Source of the DNA: Pedobacter cryoconitis
Lineage (GTDB): Bacteria; Bacteroidota; Bacteroidia; Sphingobacteriales; Sphingobacteriaceae
Assembly: GCA_019352875.1 (NCBI GenBank)
Contig: JAAAFW010000015.1
Span: 725,819 to 789,818 of the forward strand
Reading direction: 5' to 3'
DNA: 64,000 nucleotides
In this document: piece after piece, positions 9,126 through 17,184 of the stretch
How the letters are laid out: the number at the start of each line of letters is the position of its first letter
Numbering within the stretch: the first letter of the stretch is position 1
Translations under genes and position numbers: made by a program
Notes under the pieces: generated by a model
The model's database searches: none
The model's input: only the letters and a program-made list of their open reading frames with translations
Told to the model about the DNA's origin: nothing

Positions 9126-9887
9126 TCAGGATAGCGTCAGCCCCCCGTCAACAACAAGGTTATGCCCTACAACCATGCTCGAGGCTTCACTACAAAGGAA
9201 GAGTACCACGCTGGCTATCTCTTCAGGCCGACCTAATCTTCCTGAAGGAACGTTGGCCAGCATTCCATCCAGTGCCTCTTTCTGCCCGCCGGCGATCATC
9301 CGTTCGGACATTGCAGTATGAAAGAGCCCCGGACTAACGCTATTGATACGGATACCTCTGGAAGCATATTCCACAGCGGCACTTTTGGTCAATCCAATTA
9401 CCCCATGCTTGGCACCGTGATATACTCCACGCTGTGCACCGGCACGAATGCCACCTATAGAAGAACAATTTACAATCGATCCACTTCCCTGTTTGCGCAT
9501 ATGCTGGAGCTCATATTTCATACAACTCCAAACACCCTGATAATTGATACTGGTTACCCGGTCGAAATCATCTCTGGTCTGATCTGCAGCCTCCGCAAGC
9601 TCATTTTGTATACCCGCATTGTTATATGCATAATCCAATCCCCCAAAATGATCAACTGTTCTACTTACCATATTTGCTACCTGTTTATCATCAGATACAT
9701 CACATTGTATAGCAATAATATCATACCCTTCTTCCATCAGTTTTTCAGCTGCTTGCTTTACCATTGTTTCGTTCCAATCGGCAAGCGCAACAGAAGCTCC
9801 TGCCTGGGCAAATGCTTTTGCAGTTGCGAATCCTAAACCAGAGGCAGCGCCAGTAACCAATGCGACTTTTCCTTCCATTATTTTCAT
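9126..9887 (-). CDS. Short-chain dehydrogenase/reductase (SDR)
   Basis: A classical SDR of about 253 residues from the chosen start MKIMEGKVALVTG; an in-frame ATG at 9911 would add eight residues, but the nearer one gives the usual family N terminus. Motifs: TGAASGLG for the dinucleotide, NNAG, catalytic Ser in IVNCSSIGG, and YHGAK, the YxxxK dyad. Asp following the second strand (ALADWN) suggests NAD(H). It sits divergent from an AraC-type gene and upstream of the PQQ dehydrogenase, so it may continue oxidation of the same substrate. Substrate unknown. Confidence 0.9.
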   Translation of the reverse strand: MKIMEGKVALVTGAASGLGFATAKAFAQAGASVALADWNETMVKQAAEKLMEEGYDIIAIQCDVSDDKQVANMVSRTVDHFGGLDYAYNNAGIQNELAEAADQTRDDFDRVTSINYQGVWSCMKYELQHMRKQGSGSIVNCSSIGGIRAGAQRGVYHGAKHGVIGLTKSAAVEYASRGIRINSVSPGLFHTAMSERMIAGGQKEALDGMLANVPSGRLGRPEEIASVVLFLCSEASSMVVGHNLVVDGGLTLS

Positions 9888-9989
9888 GACCGTTATTTTA
9901 TTACGATACAAAGGTCAGCGCGAAGACACACATATTCCCTACCCGGAATACAGGATTACTTACCACTTTTACAGGTTCGGGTTAGAGAA

Positions 9990-10020
9990 TTGAATCTCAT
10001 AGAGAATAAACTTAAATTTG
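9990..10020 (+). promoter_or_regulatory. Bacteroidota-type promoter of the AraC gene
   Basis: TTG at 9990-9992, a 20-base spacer, and TAAATTTG at 10013-10020 match the Bacteroidota consensus TTG-N19-21-TAnnTTTG. Transcription would start near 10027, leaving a short leader before the ATG at 10044. Confidence 0.7.
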
Positions 10021-10043
10021 AATAGGTTTTTAAAGGCGATATT

Positions 10044-10940
10044 ATGGAAAAGGTTTTAAGAATAGATGCGGTGAGCGAGCATGATAAATTTTATCATCAG
10101 GAGAACCTGCACCCACTGGTTAGTATAATTGATTTTAATGGAACAGCTCCAGAGATTTATGCTTCCAGAATGAACTTTGGTTTTTATGCAATTTATCTGA
10201 AAGACGTTATCTGTGGTGACATTAAATATGGACGGGACAACTATGATTACCAGGACAGAACTTTGGTGTTCGTTGCGCCAGGTCAAATTATCAATGTTAA
10301 TATTAATGAAGACTATAAGCCAGCGGGCTTTGCCCTGCTCTTCCACCCAGATCTCATCCATGGAACTTCTCTTGGGAAGCATATAAATGATTATAACTTC
10401 TTTTCTTATGAAACCCGGGAGGCGCTTCACTTATCTGAGCGGGAAAGAAAAATTGTACTCGACTGTTTTGAAAAAATCAAATATGAACTGGAACAGGGAA
10501 GCGACCAGCACAGCAAAACATTAATTGCAGCTAACATCGAGCTTTTCCTCAACTACTGCGTAAGATTCTATGATCGTCAATTCATTACCCGAAACGAGGT
10601 TAACCGTAGTCATATCGAAAAATTTGAAAGCCTGCTCAAGGACTATTTCCATTCTGATAAACTACAAATTTTAGGACTTCCAGCCGTAACTTATTGTGCC
10701 GAACAGCTCCACCTTTCCCCGAACTATTTTGGAGACATGGTAAAAAAAGAAACCGGTAAAACTCCAATAGAATATATTCAGCTCAAAGTGATGGATCTTG
10801 CGAAGGAACGGATATTAGGCACTAATATGCCGATTAGTGAAATAGCCTACGAACTGGGTTTTAAATATCCGCAGCATTTTACAAGAGCATTTAAAAAGAT
10901 AATAGGATACTCTCCAAACGAGTATAGATCGTTAAATTAA
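10044..10940 (+). CDS. AraC-family transcriptional regulator
   Basis: The 298-residue protein has an N-terminal cupin-like sensing region (about 1-170) and a C-terminal pair of helix-turn-helix motifs (about 195-298): AEQLHLSPNYFGDMVKKETG and ISEIAYELGFKYPQHFTRAF, ending in the typical GYSPNEYR. It is divergent from the SDR and PQQ dehydrogenase genes and so probably controls them in response to their substrate. The ligand is unknown. Confidence 0.9.
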   Translation: MEKVLRIDAVSEHDKFYHQENLHPLVSIIDFNGTAPEIYASRMNFGFYAIYLKDVICGDIKYGRDNYDYQDRTLVFVAPGQIINVNINEDYKPAGFALLFHPDLIHGTSLGKHINDYNFFSYETREALHLSERERKIVLDCFEKIKYELEQGSDQHSKTLIAANIELFLNYCVRFYDRQFITRNEVNRSHIEKFESLLKDYFHSDKLQILGLPAVTYCAEQLHLSPNYFGDMVKKETGKTPIEYIQLKVMDLAKERILGTNMPISEIAYELGFKYPQHFTRAFKKIIGYSPNEYRSLN

Positions 10941-11003
10941 TAGTTCCTTTTTAAGGCACCATCGGAGACATTAGAACTTATCACAAATAATTTCCTGTAT
11001 TAA

Positions 11004-11011
11004 TAAATTTG
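11004..11011 (+). promoter_or_regulatory. Possible -7 element (TAAATTTG)
   Basis: A full match to TAnnTTTG, but no TTG lies at the right distance upstream. If used, transcription would begin near 11018, after an alternative ATG at 11009, which supports the ATG at 11045 as the start of the next gene. Confidence 0.35.
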
Positions 11012-11044
11012 ATAACTTTATTATGTACCAAATACATCTGTAAT

Positions 11045-11983
11045 ATGAAAAATCAAAACATTAGCAGGCGCCAGTTTATCGGAGCCGGTGCAATCGCAGC
11101 AACCGGTATATTATTCCTTTCAAAAAGATCTTTTGCAGCATCATTTTTAAGGATTGCTAGTAAACCAAACTCAGTAATAAATGGTGTACAGATTGGGGTG
11201 ATCACCTATTCCTTCCGAAGCATGCCTGGCACTGCCGAAGATCTGCTGAAATATTGCATCGACTGTAATATCAATGCTATTGAACTAATGGGAGGTGCTG
11301 CCGAAGACTATGCTGGCGCGCCTAAAAGGGCTGCTGACCAGAGTGGGACAGATTTTGCACCAAAAATGGCAGATTGGCGTGCGAGTGTGGCTATGGATAA
11401 ATTTAAAGAGCTTCGCAAAATGTATAACGATGCCGGTGTAAGCATCTACGCATGGAAACCAAATGCCCTTGGTGCAAAAAATACTGATGCCGAAATTGAC
11501 TACGCATTTAACGCAGCCAAAGCTCTGGGTTGTACCCACGTGACCGTTGAATTGCCAGAAGAAGCCCAAACCAAACGCCTTGGCGATTTTGGTGCGAAAC
11601 ATAAAATGATGCTTGGCTACCACGCCCATACGCAAGCCACCCCGACACTTTGGGATATTGCCTTAAACCAATCAAAATATAATGGTATAAACCTTGATAT
11701 TGGCCACTATGCATCTGGTACCAGCAGTAGTCCTCTACCATTTATCGAAAAATATCATGATCGCATTACGAGTATGCACATTAAAGACCGTAAATTTCAT
11801 GACGGACCAAATGCGCCATGGGGTGCTGGCGATACTCCAATAAAAGAGGTATTGCAGCTGATGAAAAAGAAGAAATATAAGTTCCCGGCTACGATTGAGC
11901 TTGAATATACCATTCCGGCCGGATCAGATGCAGTAGCAGAGGTTAAAAAATGTCGCGCTTACGCAGCTGATGCATTAAAGTAA
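11045..11983 (+). CDS. Tat-exported sugar phosphate isomerase/epimerase-like TIM barrel protein
   Basis: From the ATG at 11045 the protein is 312 residues and begins MKNQNISRRQFIGAGAIAAT, a twin-arginine signal; an earlier ATG at 11009 would only add a non-signal extension. The AP-endonuclease-2/xylose-isomerase-like barrel shows metal-site residues in IELMGG, GYHAHTQ, NLDIGHYASG, SMHIKDRK and ATIELEY. Exported members of this group occur widely in Bacteroidota and are usually linked to sugar metabolism; the substrate is unknown. The Tat signal implies folding with a metal before export. Confidence 0.85.
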   Translation: MKNQNISRRQFIGAGAIAATGILFLSKRSFAASFLRIASKPNSVINGVQIGVITYSFRSMPGTAEDLLKYCIDCNINAIELMGGAAEDYAGAPKRAADQSGTDFAPKMADWRASVAMDKFKELRKMYNDAGVSIYAWKPNALGAKNTDAEIDYAFNAAKALGCTHVTVELPEEAQTKRLGDFGAKHKMMLGYHAHTQATPTLWDIALNQSKYNGINLDIGHYASGTSSSPLPFIEKYHDRITSMHIKDRKFHDGPNAPWGAGDTPIKEVLQLMKKKKYKFPATIELEYTIPAGSDAVAEVKKCRAYAADALK

Positions 11984-12060
11984 ATAAAAGTCACGTTTTT
12001 ATTTCCAATGTAAGGATGGTCTATTGTAGAACATGAGATCGTTTTGAATGTAATGAGGTG

Positions 12061-12636
12061 TTAGAAATTGTTTTTGTTCTTTAAAAATTCATCTGTGAAA
12101 TGAATCTTCTCTTTTTCTTTAGAAAACTTTTGATCATTATATTTTTGAGAGTTTCCTTTTGGAATAGATAAAGATTGCCATTTATTATTTGCCAACATCT
12201 TACCAAGAAATACAATCTGACCAATATGGTAAGGATAGTGAGCTAATTGTCTGTTAATAGCATCAGTGATTGTATGCCCTTCATTCCGGATATAAACAAT
12301 TTTATCTAAATCAGCTTCATTTAATGCATTAAGTGCATTCAATAAACAATCCCAGCCATCATTCCATTTCGAAAGTAAAGTGTCTTTATTTGTGATATCC
12401 TCGTCAAATTCCTGGTCTCTATTTCTCCAGGATTTTTCGCCATCTGTATTTAAAAAATCTGTCCATCGGGACGCCATATTTCCATAAAGATGATTGACAA
12501 TTGTAGCAATACTGTTAGAGTCTTCATTATATTTCCAAAACAGGTTTTCCTCGTCTAGTTGACTAAATGTTTTTTCTCCAAGCATCTTATAGTATTCAAA
12601 TTGCTTGATAACTCCTTTAATATCTTCTAAATTCAT
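12061..12636 (-). CDS. DinB/DUF1572-like protein
   Basis: A four-helix-bundle protein of 191 residues from the ATG at 12636 (a GTG six codons earlier is less likely). DinB-fold metal ligands are visible: IVNHLYGNM near the N terminus and QLAHYPYHIGQIVFLGKML, carrying the HxxxH-like pattern common to DUF1572. Members are cytoplasmic, some being metal-dependent thiol transferases; no specific function can be given. A second, more distant DinB-like gene lies at 60978. Confidence 0.8.
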   Translation of the reverse strand: MNLEDIKGVIKQFEYYKMLGEKTFSQLDEENLFWKYNEDSNSIATIVNHLYGNMASRWTDFLNTDGEKSWRNRDQEFDEDITNKDTLLSKWNDGWDCLLNALNALNEADLDKIVYIRNEGHTITDAINRQLAHYPYHIGQIVFLGKMLANNKWQSLSIPKGNSQKYNDQKFSKEKEKIHFTDEFLKNKNNF

Positions 12637-12880
12637 AGTATTTATTACTTTCACCTACTGTTAAACAACAATCAGACTAATTTAATATACATTTTTTGAT
12701 TTCTTTATAAAACATTTAATCTGGATTGCCCGGTAGACAATCTTCTTACAGTTTTTTTTAGCGTCAATAACTTTCAGTATCGGACAAAAGACAGGTTATT
12801 TCAGAAGAGGTAGCTTTGGCAAGCTAAACACCAATGATAAACATCGATAGTATAAATAACTAACAAGTAAATTTTAAAAA

Positions 12881-13624
12881 ATGGAATTCAGTCCAAACAA
12901 TAATATCGTCAAACTCAGCCTTCAGGGTATGGACATGGAAGAAAAAGGCAAATCTGAAGATGCAAGCAAAATTTTTCTTCAAGCCTGGAATGAAGCCACA
13001 GACGACTTAGAAAAATTTATAGCAGCTCATTATGTAGCCCGATATCAAAAAAGTATTTCCGAGAAATTGAAATGGCTCGAAACGGCTTTAAGGTTTGCAT
13101 TAAATATAAATAACGAAACTGTTAAGAGCGCTTTCCCTTATTTGTATTTAAACATTGCCAAATGCTATGAGGACTTGGGCGAACCTGACATAGCAGAGAA
13201 GAATTATGAATTAGCAACTTCGTTTAAAAATACACCATCTGATAAAGGTCCTTTTTATCATGGGACCAAAGCAGATTTGCAGCTTGGTGATTTGTTGACG
13301 GCAGGGGGTACTTCCAATTACAAACCCCAACTTAAAATGAATCATATTTATTTCACAGCCCTTGTCAATTCAGCAGGGCTTGCAGCTGCATTAGCAAAAA
13401 GCGAAAGACGTGAACGTGTTTATATCGTTGAACCGACAGGAAATTTTGAAAATGATCCTAATGTTACGGACAAAAAATTTCCGGGCAACCCAACACGTTC
13501 ATATCGCTCGCAATCACCATTAAAAATTGTTGGCGAAATGACAGACTGGGACAGAATTACACCCGGCGAACTCCAAAAATGGCGAGAAAAGTTAGCCCAT
13601 AATAAAGGGGATATTATTAATTAA
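12881..13624 (+). CDS. arr: Rifampin ADP-ribosyltransferase (Arr) with N-terminal TPR-like domain
   Basis: Residues about 120-247 form a complete Arr domain: FYHGTKADLQLGDLL, NHIYFTAL, RVYIVEPTGNFENDPN, TDKKFPGNPTRSYRS and PLKIVGE. Arr transfers ADP-ribose from NAD+ to rifampicin and inactivates it. Standalone Arr enzymes are only about 140 residues. Here a 115-residue helical region precedes it (EKGKSEDASKIFLQAWNEA; LYLNIAKCYEDLGEPDIAEK), which looks like TPR repeats. It is a single-gene unit. The stop codon overlaps the A-run of a terminator belonging to the convergent gene. Confidence 0.9.
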   Translation: MEFSPNNNIVKLSLQGMDMEEKGKSEDASKIFLQAWNEATDDLEKFIAAHYVARYQKSISEKLKWLETALRFALNINNETVKSAFPYLYLNIAKCYEDLGEPDIAEKNYELATSFKNTPSDKGPFYHGTKADLQLGDLLTAGGTSNYKPQLKMNHIYFTALVNSAGLAAALAKSERRERVYIVEPTGNFENDPNVTDKKFPGNPTRSYRSQSPLKIVGEMTDWDRITPGELQKWREKLAHNKGDIIN

Positions 13625-13652
13625 AAAAGCCGGAAGAAAAAATCTTCCGGCT
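13622..13652 (-). terminator. Intrinsic terminator of the alcohol dehydrogenase gene
   Basis: A perfect 10-bp stem (AGCCGGAAGA at 13628-13637 with TCTTCCGGCT at 13643-13652) around an AAAAA loop. The A-run at 13623-13628 is a U-tract when read on the minus strand, so it ends transcription from the gene at 13702-14748. It touches the stop codon of arr. Confidence 0.8.
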
Positions 13653-13701
13653 ATGACTATCTAAATAATGCCATTTTTGAATTACAACCCGTTAAGATCT
13701 A

Positions 13702-14748
13702 CTAAATAGTGTCCATATCAATTACGAAGCGGTACTTAACGTCACTGCCTAACACCCGCTCATAGGCCTCATTTACATAGTTTATATTAATCACTTCTAC
13801 TTCAGAAACAATACCATGTTCGGCGCAATAATCAAGCATCTCTTGTGTCTCTTCGACCCCTCCTATGCTAGATGCTGTCAATGACTTATTTCCACTCATT
13901 AAAGCAGAACCAGGGAACTTAATTGGCTCTGGTGGTATTCCAACGCAAATGTGTACGCCATTTACATTCAGTAGCTTAAAATACATTTCATAGTCATGAG
14001 GCGCAGAAACAGAGTCCAGAATGAAATCGAAGTATCTGCTATATTTTTTTAATTCATCGGGATTTCTGGTAACCACGAAATTATGTGCACCTAGTTTTTT
14101 TGCATCTTCTTCTTTAGATGGAGATGTACTTAAAACGGTTACCTCTGCGCCAAATGCAACTGCAAATTTAACAGCCATATGTCCTAATCCACCAAGACCT
14201 AAAACAGCAACTTTATGTCCTTTTGTAATACCCCATCTTTTAATAGGAGAATAAGTCGTGATTCCTGCACATAACAGCGGTGCAACACCACTTAACGGCA
14301 ATTTATCAGATACTTTGACTACAAATTCTTCCGTACAAACGATTTTGTTTGAATAGCCACCATATGTCGGGGTAACTTTATCACGTTCGACACTGTTATA
14401 AGTCCAAACGGTCTCCCCTTTTTCGCAGAATTGCTGCTGTCCACCTTTACAAGTTGGACACTCTTTACAGCTGTCGACCATACATCCGATACCTGCAAGA
14501 TCACCAACTTTAAATTTTGACACCTGGGCGCCTATCTCAGTAATGCGCCCAACGATCTCGTGACCAGGAACCATCGGATACCTGGCCGCTCCCCACTCAC
14601 TTCTAACCTGGTGGATGTCGGAATGACAAATTCCACTAAATAGAATTTCAATTAATACATCCTTCGGCCCTACATTTCTTCTTTCGAAGTTCCATGGAAC
14701 CAATTTATCAGTTTTGCTGTGAACAGCATATCCTTTTGTAGCTATCAT
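13702..14748 (-). CDS. Zinc-dependent NAD(P) alcohol dehydrogenase (YahK/cinnamyl-alcohol-dehydrogenase-like)
   Basis: The 348-residue medium-chain dehydrogenase has catalytic zinc ligands in GICHSDIHQVRSEWG and GHEIVG, the structural zinc cysteines in CMVDSCKECPTCKGGQQQFC, and a Rossmann motif GLGGLGHMAVKFA. This pattern matches the YahK/CAD group, which reduces aldehydes with NADPH; the serines after the second strand (LSTSPSKEEDA) fit NADPH. It reduces a broad range of aldehydes in the cytoplasm and may detoxify them. Single-gene unit with its own terminator. Confidence 0.9.
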   Translation of the reverse strand: MIATKGYAVHSKTDKLVPWNFERRNVGPKDVLIEILFSGICHSDIHQVRSEWGAARYPMVPGHEIVGRITEIGAQVSKFKVGDLAGIGCMVDSCKECPTCKGGQQQFCEKGETVWTYNSVERDKVTPTYGGYSNKIVCTEEFVVKVSDKLPLSGVAPLLCAGITTYSPIKRWGITKGHKVAVLGLGGLGHMAVKFAVAFGAEVTVLSTSPSKEEDAKKLGAHNFVVTRNPDELKKYSRYFDFILDSVSAPHDYEMYFKLLNVNGVHICVGIPPEPIKFPGSALMSGNKSLTASSIGGVEETQEMLDYCAEHGIVSEVEVININYVNEAYERVLGSDVKYRFVIDMDTI

Positions 14749-14914
14749 ATTATTTTAGATTCTTTAACGCAAAACCAATTTAAAAATTTCGTTTCGCTTA
14801 TAACCCTTGTTTTTTGAATTAGGCCAAAAATAATTAATAAAATTTTGGGATGGGATTATTCTGATATTTTGACGTTCATGTGCAGAATCATCATATTAAA
14901 TTGTGCGATTGTCT

Positions 14915-15871
14915 TTACTTAATCAATGATGGCACTGCTCTAATATAAATTAATTCTGCCACGAGTTCTACAAGTGTCTGAGTGACAATTACAGCTGCGA
15001 CTACATGATTGTTCGGGGCTGGCAAAGCTAGCGCTAATGGCAAAACTACAAGAGAATTCCTGGTACTCGTTGAAAATGCAACAGTTCTTGAGATGACAGC
15101 TTCCAATCTAAATATTTTAGAAGCCAGTGATCCTACAAAAGGTGCAGCTGCATGAAAAAACAAATAAACTGGTAGGACCGTCAATATTGGTGATGGATTA
15201 GTAATCAAAATTGTCATTTGAGACGCGATTACGACGAACAGAGTCATTGCCATAAATGGTACTGGAAGCCAGGCCGAAAAATCAAGAACCAATTTGCTTA
15301 ATGATCTTTTTCTTGATGTTAACTGTGTAACCAATGCCAAAGTAAAAGGTATAACAATCAAATAAAGAAACGTCTGTACAAAAGGAGTCAACTCAATAAT
15401 CGAGAGCGACTCTTTGCCAATAAATAACCATAGATATAGTGGTAGCAGTAGCATTTGTAAAATGAACAAAAATGGCGTTGCAGCTAAAATAGATTGTGAG
15501 TCCCCTTTTCCCAGGTGGGTAAATACAATTACATAATCAACGCAAGGAGTTAACAGAACCAGGAACACACCGAGTATGATCACTGAATCAGTTAAGAATA
15601 TAGAGGTAAGAATCCAGACCAGGACTGGAATAATTATAAAATTCCCAACCAACAATGCTTTAAAAAAAGCTTTATTCTGAAAAACTTTTTTTAGCTGAAG
15701 AAATGGAATTTGACAGAACATACTATAAAGAAGGATGCCTATAATTGGTTCGATAAATAAGGCAAGTGAGCCCCCTTTGTTCCAAAGTAACCCGACTCCG
15801 GCGGCAAAACATAACGTGATCACATAAATCCAGATCTGTTGCTGCTCTAATTTTTCTCTATTGATATTCAT
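14915..15871 (-). CDS. Arsenite exporter/bile-acid:sodium symporter family membrane protein (Acr3-like)
   Basis: A 318-residue inner-membrane protein with about ten hydrophobic segments. LLTPCVDYVIVFTHLGKGD and STSTRNSLVVLPLALALP correspond to the two conserved broken-helix regions of the Acr3/BASS fold; the cysteine in TPCVDY matches the Acr3 cysteine needed for arsenite transport. No arsR or arsC gene is next to it, so metal specificity is inferred only from family likeness. Confidence 0.75.
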   Translation of the reverse strand: MNINREKLEQQQIWIYVITLCFAAGVGLLWNKGGSLALFIEPIIGILLYSMFCQIPFLQLKKVFQNKAFFKALLVGNFIIIPVLVWILTSIFLTDSVIILGVFLVLLTPCVDYVIVFTHLGKGDSQSILAATPFLFILQMLLLPLYLWLFIGKESLSIIELTPFVQTFLYLIVIPFTLALVTQLTSRKRSLSKLVLDFSAWLPVPFMAMTLFVVIASQMTILITNPSPILTVLPVYLFFHAAAPFVGSLASKIFRLEAVISRTVAFSTSTRNSLVVLPLALALPAPNNHVVAAVIVTQTLVELVAELIYIRAVPSLIK

Positions 15872-16080
15872 ATCCAGGATTCTTTGCTACCAGGTGTTTA
15901 AATGCGTTGTTTACACCATGTAATTATGCACTGTCATCACTGGCGATGATAGTCATAAAAAAACGCTTCTTAAAATATTAACCCTGGATTCTGATTCAGA
16001 TTTAAATGGACTTCAGGACAAGGCAAATCTTCGTGACTTTAAAAAAAACATTTGGCCTGACATCATCTATGGTATAGAAA

Positions 16081-17073
16081 CTACGCCTTGCCGCGTAAGC
16101 GGTTCGGTGGATAGCCATAGGTTTGCTTAAAAGCAGTACTAAAGTTCGATATATTTTTGTAGCCGGACGAGCGGCTTATCTGCTGGATCGTCAGGCTGGT
16201 ATCGAGTAAAAGTTTACTGGCCATATGCATCCTTGTCTCCTGCAAGTAACCAAAAACGGTATTATTGAAAATGGCTTTAAAGCCGCTTTTCAATTTCGTT
16301 TGATTGATTCCTACTTTACGTGCAAGCTCCATAATAGTAAAGGGACTGTTCAGGTTTTCCCGGATCAGTACGGCAGCATATTTGATTCTTTCTACATCAG
16401 GCCCTGTCAGCCGGTAGTCTGCAACAGTATGTTCAGTACTCTCGTGCATAAAAGCAATCAATTCGTAAATTTTCGACTCCAGATATACTTTTTTTGTAAA
16501 ACCTTCAAAAGTACATTCTCTGATTGCCTGGATTGTACTATATATTCTGGGGTTTATTGCAATTTCAGATTTCGAAAGCGTCGTACTCAAATTTTTGTCT
16601 ATACTATTTAAAAAAGTGTCCATTGTTGAACTCTCCCCCATATAGTTAGACAACAGAGACAGCGGCAGATGAATATCGAAAGTACGGTAACATATATCCT
16701 GATTGAATGATATTTTAGCCCGGTTTTCCTCTGCGGACAGAAAGGTGATATTACCCGTCATTGCCAGCGCAAACTCTCTTTTAATCGCATTATTATGGTA
16801 ATATATATCGTGGTCAGATATGTTAAAATGCATTTCCAGCAAATGGGCATCACCTTTTCCGAATACAGTAATATCTTCATTGAGGTGATAGCTACCCTGA
16901 AGTATATGCAGACCATCTTTCACCAAATCTTCCTGATAAGAGATCTGTCCTTTCAGAGTTTGAAACCTGGTTTGCACCGAACCTGTATTATCTGCCTGAG
17001 CTAACTCAGTGTTCTCTAAGCTTGCAGATGCAAGAAACTCACTAAAATCGCTACCCTGAAATATAAAACCCAT
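16081..17073 (-). CDS. AraC-family regulator (PchR-like)
   Basis: The 330-residue protein has an N-terminal sensing region and a C-terminal AraC DNA-binding domain: IMELARKVGINQTKLKSGFKAIF and IQQISRSSGYKNISNFSTAF, ending YGYPPNRLR. The pattern of an N-terminal domain without clear cupin motifs and a KLKSGFK first helix resembles PchR-type regulators that sense siderophores. It is divergent from the TonB receptor gene at 17185, 111 bases apart, and most likely controls it. Confidence 0.88.
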   Translation of the reverse strand: MGFIFQGSDFSEFLASASLENTELAQADNTGSVQTRFQTLKGQISYQEDLVKDGLHILQGSYHLNEDITVFGKGDAHLLEMHFNISDHDIYYHNNAIKREFALAMTGNITFLSAEENRAKISFNQDICYRTFDIHLPLSLLSNYMGESSTMDTFLNSIDKNLSTTLSKSEIAINPRIYSTIQAIRECTFEGFTKKVYLESKIYELIAFMHESTEHTVADYRLTGPDVERIKYAAVLIRENLNSPFTIMELARKVGINQTKLKSGFKAIFNNTVFGYLQETRMHMASKLLLDTSLTIQQISRSSGYKNISNFSTAFKQTYGYPPNRLRGKA

Positions 17074-17136
17074 TTAAACTTCCATTTTCAAAACAAATAC
17101 TTCCTAATTCATAAATGCTCCCCAAACCAAAAGAAA

Positions 17137-17144
17137 TACATTTG
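17137..17144 (+). promoter_or_regulatory. Possible -7 element of the TonB receptor gene
   Basis: TACATTTG fits TAnnTTTG, 41 bases before the start codon. No TTG is present at the usual -33 position, as expected for a promoter needing an activator. Downstream, TTAGTTTA occurs twice (17155-17162 and 17166-17173), 11 bases apart. Confidence 0.4.
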
Positions 17145-17184
17145 CACGACAAATTTAGTTTATAATTAGTTTAAATAAAACACC

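Noticed and set aside
9318..9836. 172-codon open frame on the plus strand
   Set aside because: It lies wholly opposite the SDR gene, has biased composition (many Cys, Ile and Ser) and no motif; a shadow of the real gene.
11009..11044. Earlier in-frame ATG for the Tat-exported isomerase
   Set aside because: Adds twelve residues before the twin-arginine signal, and a -7 box at 11004-11011 would put the transcript start after it.
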